Assembly: GCA_965112735.1 (NCBI GenBank)
Contig: OZ218961.1
Span: 1,364,001-1,428,000, forward strand
Source of the DNA: Phaeosaccion multiseriatum
Taxonomy: Eukaryota > Ochrophyta, other classes
DNA length: 64,000 nt
Direction: 5' to 3'
Part shown: piece after piece, positions 19,334-28,304 of the stretch
Layout: every line of letters starts with the position of its first letter
Numbering within the stretch: position 1 is the stretch's first letter
Position numbers and translations under genes: made by a program
Notes under the pieces: generated by a model
What the model saw: the letters and a program-made list of their open reading frames with translations, nothing else
What the model was told of the DNA's origin: nothing
Database searches by the model: none

Positions 19334-21991
19334 CCCGTGGCGCTGAAGTCTAAAGCCACTCCTATTTGATGTACCCCCCTCTACCGAGGATACCTTCTAC
19401 CCTGCCTTGAAAATCACACGGCCCTCGTTGGTGGCATGCCCCGTGGCGTCGAGCCCGAGCTCTTCGTTGAGGTACGCCAGCACTGCAGGCTTGAGCACGC
19501 TGACACCGTCCACGCTACCGCGGCCTCGCCCGGTGATGACACTGATCCGGCCCTTCGCCTTCTCCACTTGGAGAGCATAGCGAAGGGCGGCCTTGCCGGT
19601 CCACTCCGAGTGCTCGTGCAAGTCCATGACTTTACCTTCGTCACCCTTCTTCCAATGCGACAACACTCCCTGTGCGATGGCCTCAGCGTACAAGCCATCA
19701 GCCGAGCTCCACTGCCGTGCAGGGACAGGACGTCGACAGCGGTGTGATAGGTCACCTCATTGGGTTGCAGCCCTTCCCTCCGCATCTCCGTCAGTAAGTC
19801 CAGCGCCTTCTCGTGCTCTCCTGCCTTGCCACAAGCATCAATCGCAGAGTTGTACGAGATTTCATCGGGATCCAGCCCTTCCCCTCGCATCTCCTCCAGC
19901 AAGCCGAGCGCCCTCTCATACTGTCCTGCCTTGCCACAGCCAGTAATCGCAGAGCTGTACGAAACTACATCGGCGCGAGCCCTTCCCTCCGCATCTCCTC
20001 CAGCAAGTCCAGCGCCTTCTCGTGCTCTCCTGCATTGCCACAAGCATCAATCGCAGAGTTGTACGAGATTTCATCGGGGTGAAGCCCGTGCCTCCGCATC
20101 TCCTCCAGCAAGGCCAGCGCCTTCTCGTGCTCTCCTGCCTTGCCACAAGCAATAATCGCACAGCTGTACGAGATGACGTTGGGATTCAACCCTTCCCTCC
20201 GCATCTCCTCCAGCAAGTCCATCGCCTTCTCGTGCTCTCCTGCCTTGCCACAAGCAGCAATCGCAGAGTTGTACGAAATTACATCAGGGTGAAGCCCGTG
20301 CCTCCGCATCTCCTCCAGCAAGTCCATCGCCTTCTCGTGCTCTCCTGCCTTGCCACAAGCAGCAATCGCAGAGCTGTACGAGATTTCATCGGGATCCAGC
20401 CCTTCCCTCCGCATCTCCTCCAGCAAGGCCAGCGCCTTCTCGTGCTCTACTGCGTTGCCACAAGCATCAATCGCAGAGTTATACGAAATTGCATCGCTTT
20501 TCAGCCCTTCCCTCCGCATCTCCTCCAGCAAGTCCAGCGCCTTCTCGTGCTCTCCTGCCTTGCCACAAGCAGCAATCGCAGAGTTGTACGAAATTACATT
20601 GGGCGCGAGCCCTTCCCTCCGCATCTCCTCCAGCAAGGCCAGCGCCTTCTCGTGCTCTACTGCGTTGCCACAAGCATCAATCGCAGAGTTATACGAAATT
20701 GCATCGCTTTTCAGCCCTTCCCTCCGCATCTCCTCCAGCAAGTCCATCGCCTTCTCGTGCTCTCCTGCCTTGCCACAAGCATCAATCGCAGAGTTGTACG
20801 AAATTACATCGCCTTGCAGCCCTTCCCTCCGCATCTCCTCCAGCAAGTCCAGCGCCTCCTCGTACTGTCCTGCCTTGCCACAAGCATCAATCGCAGAGTT
20901 GTACGAGATTTCATCGGGATTCAGCTCTTCCCTCCGCATCTCCTCCAGCAAGGCCAGGGCCTTCTCGTACTCTCCTGCCTTGCCACAAGCAGCAATCGCA
21001 GAGTTGTACGAAATTACATCAGGGTGAAGCCCGTGCCTCCGCATCTCCTCCAGCAAGTCCAGCGCCTTCTCGTGCTCTCCTGCCTTGCCACAAGCAGCAA
21101 TCGCAGAGCTGTACGAGATTTCATCGGGATCCAGCCCTTCCCTCCGCATCTCCTCCAGCAAGTCCAGCGCCTTCTCGTGCTCTACTGCGTTGCCACAAGC
21201 ATCAATCGCAGAGTTATACGAAATTGCATCGCTTTTCAGCCCTTCCCTCCGCATCTCCTCCAGCAAGTCCAGCGCCTTCTCGTACTTTCCTGCCTTGCCA
21301 CAAGCATCAATCGCAGAGCTGTACGAGATTTCATCGGGTTGAAGCCCGTGCCTCCGCATCTCTTTCAGCAAGTCCAGCGCCTTGTCGTACTTTCCTGCCT
21401 TGCCACAAGCAGCAATCGCACAGTTGTACGAGATGACATTGGGTTGGAGGCCGCTTGCCTTCATTTCGTCCAGCAAGGCGAGCGCACCCTTCCATCGCCC
21501 AGCTTTGCCCACCGCAGTAATTGAGGCGCTGAACAAAATGACATTCATTCGAAGCCCCGTTGCCTTCGCTTTCTCAAGCACTCTCGCCACCCCCCTCCAG
21601 TCGAGCTTGTTTCCGAGTCTCTGGATCTCCTTGTTCAGCTCTATTTGCTTCTGTCGTTCTGCACGCCTACCACCTCGTCTCTGCTGCGTCCCTCCCGTAA
21701 AACCCCTGGTTCCAAGGAGGTGGAGTGAGGGAGTCGCCGATCTTCGCTCAATATCTACCGGGGCTGGGAGGAAGAAGCTCGTCGAGACCCATCTTTCCCA
21801 CCAGTGTGTGGAAGCAGCAGCAGGAACGCCTCCTCCTCCCACGAGGCGATGGGGACACGCTACTGCGGTTGTTGCCCATCCTGACGTCCTCCGAGCAGAA
21901 CGCTTGATTGCCCGAACAAACATAGATCATATTCAACGCGATTTATCGGCGTTGGCTCTCGCTCCTTCAAATGGCGACGATCTTGAATACC
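19334..21991 (-). repeat. PPR duplicon, copy 2 (inverted)
   Basis: Inverted partner of 5181-8147. It includes 5' flank up to ATTCAAGATCGTCGCC (about 21991) and 3' flank down to the CTGTGCCCGTGGCGCTG boundary near 19334. The divergent SET gene beside copy 1 is not included. LRR gene A begins 157 bp from the PPR start instead. Confidence 0.85.
19397..21923 (-). pseudogene. PPR-Smr gene copy 2 with two single-base frameshifts
   Basis: Starts at the same MFVRAIKRS methionine as copy 1. The first frame runs through about 15 PPR motifs and breaks at about 19970, where GCGCC-GATGTA lacks one C relative to sister repeats. A second frame carries on (ADVVSYSSAITGCGKAG...), reaching LSLHG. There, one G is missing at about 19722 relative to copy 1. 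A third frame then gives an apparently intact Smr domain: MDLHEHSEWTGKAAL, VITGRGRGSVDG, NEGRVIFKAG, stop at 19397. Total about 18 repeats against 21 in copy 1. The two 1-nt lesions could also be sequencing errors, in which case this would be a full PPR-Smr protein. Repeat order and code residues differ from copy 1, so the copies have diverged or been shuffled by unequal exchange. Confidence 0.8.
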
Positions 21992-22080
21992 CCCCTCGCA
22001 CACACACGAGGGTGTAATATAATTAATCTTCCCTCTTTCGAGAGAATCTTCTCGAGAGACAGAAGGCAAAAGGGAAAGAG

Positions 22081-24279
22081 ATGGAGGGGAGAAGGAGAGG
22101 AGCAGCAGCGGAAAACATTTCCTCTTCGCGTGCTTCAAAGAAGCACTCAGGAGACCCCGTTACCGAGGCAGCAGACTGGGATGGAGTGAAGGTGCTGACG
22201 CTCATTGTTGCAAACGTGGGCTCCGTCAAGAGTCTGTGGGGCTTGTCCAGAGTGGTGGATGCAGTCGTGGGGAGGCGAGTTGTTCTACACTGCCGTGTGC
22301 CTAAAGCGGTCCAGCAGAGAATACTGAAGATGCTCGAGCACCAGCAGCGACTTGAGCTTGAGCCATCTCGGGAAGGAGGAGCATCCTCTGCTGCTGAGGA
22401 TGGACAAAGACCATGCGTCCAGGAGGAGCAGCAGCGGGCACAGCAGCGTGGGGAGGGGGGAGGGGACATTCCCGACGAAAGGCGTTTTCGGGTCAGCGCT
22501 GTCACGCTGGGCGTTGCCAATACGCGGTGTACACCGGCGGACATTGCCCTTGTCCAGGAAGGGCTGAGAGTGCTCCCTCCCTCGGTGAAGCACGTTCGCT
22601 TGGGAGATAGTTTCAGCTGTCGTGGCCTGCGCCTTCCTGACGGGCTGGAGAGTGTACATTTTGGGAGAGAGTTTTCGGAAGAGGTCAAACTTCCGCACGC
22701 CTTGAGAGAGTTGAGCTTCCATCCTGAGTCCATTTACAATCATCCTTTGGACCTCCCCCCATCGCTGCGGAAGATCACGCTTGGGAGCTCGTTTAACTTT
22801 GACGTGACTCTTCCCAGCTCTCTTGAAGAGGCAAAGTTTGACGGCGATTTGTGTTGCTTCAATCGTCCATTGAAGCTTCCTGCCTCTCTTCGGACGCTGG
22901 AGCTGGGAGAGGAGTATAACCAGCCCCTATCGGATCTGCCGGACGGGCTGAAGGAGCTGAAATTTTCCGATGTGTCGGAGTTCAATCATCTGTTGAGCCT
23001 TCCTGCCTCTCTTCGGACTCTGGAGCTGGGAGACTTGTATAACCAGCCCCTATCGGATCTGCCGGACGGGATGAAGGAGCTGAGATTTTGCCCTGGCTCG
23101 AGGTTTACTCATCCGTTGACCCTGCCTGCCTCTCTTCGGACTCTGGAGCTGGGAAAGGAGTATAACCAGCCCCTATCGGATCTGCCGGACGGGCTGAAGG
23201 AGCTGAAGTTTGCCTGGAAGTCCGCGTTCAATCATCCGTTGGTCCTGCCTGCCTCTCTTCGGACTCTGGAGCTGGGAAAGGAGTATCACCAGCCCCTATC
23301 GGATCTGCCGGACGGGCTGAAGGAGCTGATATTTTCTGAGGTGTCGGAGTTCAATCATCCATTGAGCCTTCCTGCCTCTCTTCGGACTCTGGAGCTGGGA
23401 AAGGAGTATAACCAGCCCCTATCGGATCTGCCGGACGGGCTGAAGGAGCTGAGATTTGCATATCACTCGAGTTTTGATCATCCGTTGATCCTGCCTGCCT
23501 CTCTTCGGACTCTGGAGCTGGGATGGGAGTATAACCAGCCTCTATCGGATCTGCCGGACGGGCTGGAGGAGCTAATATTTATAAAGTGGTCGATGTTTAA
23601 TCATCCGTTGATCCTGCCTGTCTCTCTTCGGACTCTGGTGCTGGGAGAGGACTATAACCAGCCTCTATCGGATCTGCCGGACGGGTTGAAGGAGTTGAGA
23701 TTTTGCCCTGACTCGAGGTGTAATCATCCGTTGATTCTGCCTGCCTCTCTTCGGACTCTGGAGCTGGGATGGGATTATAACCAGCCTCTATCGGATCTGC
23801 CGGACGGGCTGGAGGAGCTGAAATTTCCCAAGGAGTCGAGGTTTAATCATCCGTTATCCCTGCCTGCCTCTCTTCGGACTCTGGAGCTGGGAGAGGACTA
23901 TAACCAGCCCCTATCGGATCTGCCGGACGGGCTGAAGGAGCTGAAATTTCTCGAGGAGTCGAGGTTTAATCATCCGTTAACCCTGCCTGCCTCTCTTCGG
24001 ACTCTGGAGCTGGGAATCCAGTATAACCAGCCCCTGTCGGATCTGCCGGACGGGATGAAGGAGCTGAAATTTCTCAAGTGTTCGAAGTTTAATCATCCAT
24101 TGGCCCTGCCTGCCTCTCTTCGGACTCTGGAGCTGGGAAGGGGGTTTCACCAGCCCCGATTGGATCTGCCTGCAGGTCTGGAGCGACTCGTGGTTTTGGA
24201 GGGATACGAGCTCCCTGGTCAGCTGCCCGAGGGCCTTGAAGTGGAGTTCTTCGAAATGCCTTGGAGTGAGGATTATTGA
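22081..24279 (+). CDS. FNIP-type leucine-rich-repeat protein A
   Basis: Intronless frame of 732 aa from MEGRRRGAAAENISSS to a TGA. The N-terminal 150 residues contain a hydrophobic segment (VKVLTLIVANVGSVKSLWGL, then AVVGRRVVLHC) of unknown fold, perhaps F-box-like. From about residue 180 the protein is a solenoid. After a lead-in come 11 units of 41 aa with consensus LPASLRTLELG-x-x-YNQPLSDLPDG, then LKELKF...FNHPL. The F/Y-N-x-P-L and LP-x-S/G-L pattern is that of FNIP/LRR repeats, which form protein-binding surfaces. It is paralogous to 33225-34739. No transmembrane or catalytic feature is seen, and the role is unknown. It starts 157 bp from the divergent PPR copy 2. Confidence 0.82.
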   Translation: MEGRRRGAAAENISSSRASKKHSGDPVTEAADWDGVKVLTLIVANVGSVKSLWGLSRVVDAVVGRRVVLHCRVPKAVQQRILKMLEHQQRLELEPSREGGASSAAEDGQRPCVQEEQQRAQQRGEGGGDIPDERRFRVSAVTLGVANTRCTPADIALVQEGLRVLPPSVKHVRLGDSFSCRGLRLPDGLESVHFGREFSEEVKLPHALRELSFHPESIYNHPLDLPPSLRKITLGSSFNFDVTLPSSLEEAKFDGDLCCFNRPLKLPASLRTLELGEEYNQPLSDLPDGLKELKFSDVSEFNHLLSLPASLRTLELGDLYNQPLSDLPDGMKELRFCPGSRFTHPLTLPASLRTLELGKEYNQPLSDLPDGLKELKFAWKSAFNHPLVLPASLRTLELGKEYHQPLSDLPDGLKELIFSEVSEFNHPLSLPASLRTLELGKEYNQPLSDLPDGLKELRFAYHSSFDHPLILPASLRTLELGWEYNQPLSDLPDGLEELIFIKWSMFNHPLILPVSLRTLVLGEDYNQPLSDLPDGLKELRFCPDSRCNHPLILPASLRTLELGWDYNQPLSDLPDGLEELKFPKESRFNHPLSLPASLRTLELGEDYNQPLSDLPDGLKELKFLEESRFNHPLTLPASLRTLELGIQYNQPLSDLPDGMKELKFLKCSKFNHPLALPASLRTLELGRGFHQPRLDLPAGLERLVVLEGYELPGQLPEGLEVEFFEMPWSEDY

Positions 24280-24411
24280 GTAGAAGGAGGAGGACTACCC
24301 TTAAGGCGAAGCGGACACACTGATGATATGAAGGAGGAGGACGGCGGGAGGGAGGGGTAAGAGTAAAAGGGGATATGACGGGAAGAATTGCGGAGATGAG
24401 ATGTACCCAGG

Positions 24412-25001
24412 TTGATTGCGGTGCCTCCAAGGCCCGGCTACGACGACAAGGAGTGGTCGCACATTGTGGACCGGCGCTTCGGCGAGATGGTGGCAAGCAT
24501 GCACCTGTCCGATCTGGAGAGCACTGCCCTGCAGCTGTGTGTGCAGAGGTCGGATCCGTCCATAGCCGCCGCTCTTGAGGTGTTCCGTCTGGAGGAGGAC
24601 GAGACCGACTTTAAGGACACTCTCCGGCGGCTGGCCAGGGTGACGCTGGAGCAGCTACAGGCCCCCTCCTCCTCATCCTCCTCCTTGCGGGAGTGCCGCT
24701 TTCAGGAGGAGGAGGAGCGGCATCAGCAGGGCACGAAGAGGAGGGCGAGGAGGAGGAGGGAGGCAGAGCACGAGGGGTGGACATGACGTCTGCGGGCCGG
24801 GAGAGCTTGTTCCAGACGCTCGTGGCGGACTTGGTGAAGAACGCCATTGTGCCCTCTCCGGCGGCGGGGGCGGCTCTGCTGGCCATGTTCGACGCTCGCG
24901 ACTCGAGGGTCATGGCTGCGCTGCACGGCTACGAGGAGAGCGCGGACATGGAGCAGCTGGTGGTGGATCTGCACGCTGTGCTGGGGGCCGTGCAGCAGTA
25001 G
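24412..25001 (+). pseudogene. 3' exon(s) of an unrecognised gene, copy A (one frameshift)
   Basis: After a plausible acceptor (ACCCAG at about 24409) a frame reads PPRPGYDDKEWSHIVDRRF, then HLSDLESTALQLCVQRSD and ETDFKDTLRRLARVTLEQL. It shifts by one base at the G-run near 24690, where copy B has an extra G. It continues in a new frame through a Gly/Glu linker to ESLFQTLVADLVKNAIVPS and ends LVVDLHAVLGAVQQ at 25001. No start codon or upstream exons are evident, so this looks like a gene tail left by rearrangement. I do not recognise the helical domain. Confidence 0.5.
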
Positions 25002-25085
25002 CTCAGGAGGGCAGAGGAGAGATGGGGACACTTCTCTTCACTATGTGCGGTGGGGGGGGGGGGTTCGTCTTCTAGCAACGGTCTT

Positions 25086-25172
25086 GTTAGAAGTCGTACT
25101 TTTGCTAGACTGATACCTCCCGGTCTGAATTCAGAGGGCAGGTATCAGTCTAGCAAAAGTACGACTTCTAAC
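25086..25172. repeat. Near-perfect hairpin: 33-bp inverted repeat with 21-nt loop
   Basis: Left arm 25086-25118 (GTTAGAAGTCGTACTTTTGC...) and right arm 25140-25172 are exact reverse complements over 33 bases, around the loop 25119-25139. The paralogous stretch near 35050 has no such sequence, so it looks like an insertion in copy A. Confidence 0.9.
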
Positions 25173-25426
25173 AGGACTGTTAACCACTGGCAGGTAGTGG
25201 TAGGACAGCAGCAGCAGCAGCAGCAGCAGGAGGAGGAGGAGGAGGAGGAGGAGGAGAAGGCGAGAGAGAGGGAAAGCCCCCACGCCATTGTTGTATAGCA
25301 GGAAAGGTTTTATTATAAATTGACGAAGGAATACAAAGACTCCCCAGGTGGTGGTGCGTGGGCGCCTGTGACGATGTAGTATGTCAATGGGGGTTTTGGA
25401 GGCGGCGGTCCTACTTCAAACTTTGA
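25173..25426. other. Duplicated 3' flank downstream of gene tail A
   Basis: Contains (CAG)n(GAG)n, then GTTGTATAGCAGGAAA...GACTCCCCAGGTGGT and ATGTAGTATGTCAA, which recur at about 35085-35280. No gene is seen. The duplication ends shortly before the coiled-coil gene. Confidence 0.6.
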
Positions 25427-25477
25427 AGTTCACGCAAGGTTCTTGCTGATGTCAAGGCCCGGGCGGAGGAGCAGAGG

Positions 25478-27890
25478 ATGAAGATGAAAGCAGAGCATGA
25501 GAGGAAGGTACAGGGGCTGGAGGAGGTGAGAGAGAGCTTGACGGAGAGTAAAGGGCAGGAGGTGGAGAGTTTGCTGCGAGAGTGGAAAGCCAAGGAGGAA
25601 GAATGGCAGCAGCTGACCAAGGCAGCACAGGAGGCAGCGGCTCAGGCGGCGGATGTGGCGAGGGGCAAGGAGGCGATGGCGCTGGAGCAGCACACAAAGC
25701 AAATGAGGGCGTTACAGGCGGAGTTGGATGGGGTGAGGGCGGCGGCCCGTATCGCCGAGCAGGAGGCCCAACAAATGGCCCAACAAGAGGCACTCAAGGC
25801 CAAGCGCAGTGCGGAGGAAGCGGCCGCGGCAGCTGCCGATGCCGCCGTGAAAAGGGAGGGAGCGGAGGAGCTGAGGGCAAAGGGGAGACTTGTGGAGCAG
25901 AAGCTCGAGGCCGAGAGCAAGAGGAGTGAGGGGTTGGAGAAGGAGTTACGGAAGGTCAGAGAGGAGAGGGAGGCAGTGGGGAGGCGGCTGGCGGAGGAAG
26001 AGAGGCGGAGAGAGGAGGGCAAGGCGGTAGCGGAAGAGGCTGAGAAGGAGTGGAAGGCGAAGGTGGCGAGTCTCACAGGCAGTGTGGGGCAGGCGGCGGT
26101 GGCGGCGGAGAAACGGCTCGGGGATGAGGTGAGTGCGTTGCGCGCCGAGCTGCAGGAGGAGAGAGAGAAAGAGGGCAAAGAGTGGGCGTCCAAGCTCACC
26201 CAAGGCCAGGAGGCGGCAGAGAGACAGCGCGAGAAGGAGGGGCAGGAGGCGAAGCGCAAGAGGGAAGAGGAGAGAGAGGCCTGGGCCAAGAGGAGCGCGG
26301 AGGAGCTTGAAGCGGCGGTGGCGTTGGTGGAGGAAGGGAGGAAGAGCGAGGCTGCCCTTGCTAGGGAGGAGCACAACAAGAGGCTGGCGGAGATGGAGGA
26401 CCAACACGCAGGGGTGCTTGAGCAGCCCAAGCAAGAGCTGAAGGCCAAGGTAGAGCAAGCGGCGGAGGAGGTCGGGAAGGCGTTACAGAAGGGTCGGGTG
26501 GAGACGCAGAAAGAGGTGAGCCAGGCGAGGAAGGAGGCCAGGGAGGCGGCAGCGGTGGTGAAGGCAAAGCACGAGGCGGAAACCACGAGGCAGAGGGAGG
26601 AGGCGGAGGGCAAGTTGAAGGGTGTGCGAGCGGAGTGGGAGGCGACGTTGAAGGAGCTGGGGGCGGAGAAGGAGGAGAAGGAGAGGCTCGGCATCGTGTT
26701 GAAGGAGGCGAAAGAGTCCTTTGCGGTACTTCGACAGGAGATGGCTCAGCAGGAGGCAAGGGCAAGGGAGAGAGAGGGCGAGCTGAAGGACGCATTTGCT
26801 TCGGCCACGGCAAGCAAGTTGGTGATACACGAGGAGGCCGTGAGGGCCCTGGAGGCGCAGCCAGCAAACCGAGGAAAAAGCGCTCTTTTCTCGCCAGTTG
26901 GAGGACTTGGGAGTGGCTCTGAGGGAGGCGGAGGATCGATTCGCGATGCGTCCGTCCAGGGAGGAGGACGTGGAGTTGATTCGGCGGTTACAGAGAGAGT
27001 CACTGGGGAAGGATGCATTGGTCAAAAAGACCATCGAAGAAATGGCCTACTTCAAGAGAGAGCTGCTCAATAGAGAGGAGGTGTACAATCGAAAGTTCAA
27101 CGCCAATCCTAACGTTGGGGTGATGGAGGTGGTGAAAGGTCGATCAGGAGGAGGAGGGCTGAGTATCGGAGGCATCGGAGGAGGAGGAGGTAACGGCTTC
27201 GGTCCGGCAGGAGGAGGAGGAGGAGGAGGAGGAGGAGGAGGAGGAGGAGGAGGAGGAGGAGGAGGAGGAGGAGGAGGAGGAGGAGGAGGAGGAGGAGGAG
27301 GAGGAGGAGGAGGAGGAGGAGGAGGAGGAGGAGGAGGAGGAGGAGGAGGAGGAGGAGGAGGAGGAGGAGGAGGAGGAGGAGGAGGAGGAGGAGGAGGAGG
27401 AGGAGGAGGAGGAGGAGGAGGAGGAGGAGGAGGAGGAGGAGGAGGAGGAGGAGGAGGAGGAGGAGGAGGAGGAGGAGGAGGAGGAGGAGGAGGAGGAGGA
27501 GGAGGAGGAGGAGGAGGAGGAGGAGGAGGAGGAGGAGGAGGAGGAGGAGGAGGAGGAGGAGGAGGAGGAGGAAATGGTGGGGGTGGCGTGGCACCAGGAG
27601 GGAGGAAGGGCGGGCGACCTCCTCGTAAGTCCCACCATCGCAGCGTTAGCCTCGGCACCAACGGAGTGCCGGAGGGGGGGGGGGGAGGGAGCAGCCAGCG
27701 TCAGCAGTGGGGACAGAGAGAGAGGTCCCCGCATTCCTGTGGACCGACGGCACTCTATGCCCTCCAACCAAAGCCCCCAGTATGGGCCCTCAAGATGATG
27801 AGCGTGGCGACAGATGGCGACATGAGGTGCGAGCGAGGCTTTTTTTGGGGCGGCAACGATAAAAGGATGATACTACGTAAGATTACGTAA
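25478..27890 (+). CDS. Long coiled-coil protein with poly-Gly tail (one apparent frameshift)
   Basis: From MKMKAEHERKVQGLEEV the frame is an uninterrupted Glu/Lys/Ala/Arg coiled coil of about 465 residues. At about 26870-26885 (CCGAGGAAAAAGC) the coil continues in the next frame as SRQLEDLGVALREAEDRF, REEDVELIRRLQRES and KKTIEEMAYFKRELLNREE, then VYNRKFNANPNVGVMEVV. The second frame runs through about 120 glycines to a stop at 27890. Either a base is inserted at the A-run or a small intron is hidden there. The frame is open for about 17 codons before the ATG with an acceptor-like AG at about 25439, so an upstream exon may be missing. The NPNVGV ending is reminiscent of FAM184-like ciliary coiled-coil proteins, but this is weak. 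Confidence 0.6.
27209..27571 (+). repeat. (GGA)n array, about 120 units, read as poly-Gly
   Basis: A pure GGA trinucleotide tract within the coiled-coil gene. The complementary strand gives poly-Ser, Pro or Leu artefact frames. Confidence 0.95.
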
Positions 27891-28304
27891 GATAAATGTG
27901 ATAGTATTGTCATATGGTATAGTCGTACAACGCTTGCTTGCTTGCGCGTGATGAGTCGGTCGAGTCCCCTCTTCGAGCAGCCCTGCTGGCCCTGGAGCCC
28001 TGCTGGCCCTGGGCTAAGAACACGATCCAGTGAGTGCACCACCTCTCACACTCATGCAGAGCCACCCCGACTCCAGCAACGCGCCCTGCCTACCTGCCTA
28101 CCTGCCCCACATTCACCGAGGTTGGTGTGGGTGGATGGCCGTGGATGGGTAGTACCCCGCCTCCCACCTTCACTTACATTACGGTCCCTCCCCCTTCCCC
28201 TCCCCTCCCCTCCCTCCCTCCCTCCCTCATTCTTCTCCCCTCCCCCTTCATATTTGCCTCACTAATGTACGCCGTCGGAAGAAAAGAGGCGCCCCCCCCC
28301 CCCC
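27891..28304. other. Convergent intergenic region
   Basis: Lies between the stop codons of the coiled-coil gene (plus) and the metalloprotease gene (minus). It holds a GCCCTGCTGGCCCTG direct repeat near 27980-28015 and pyrimidine-rich runs. No gene is supported. Confidence 0.5.
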
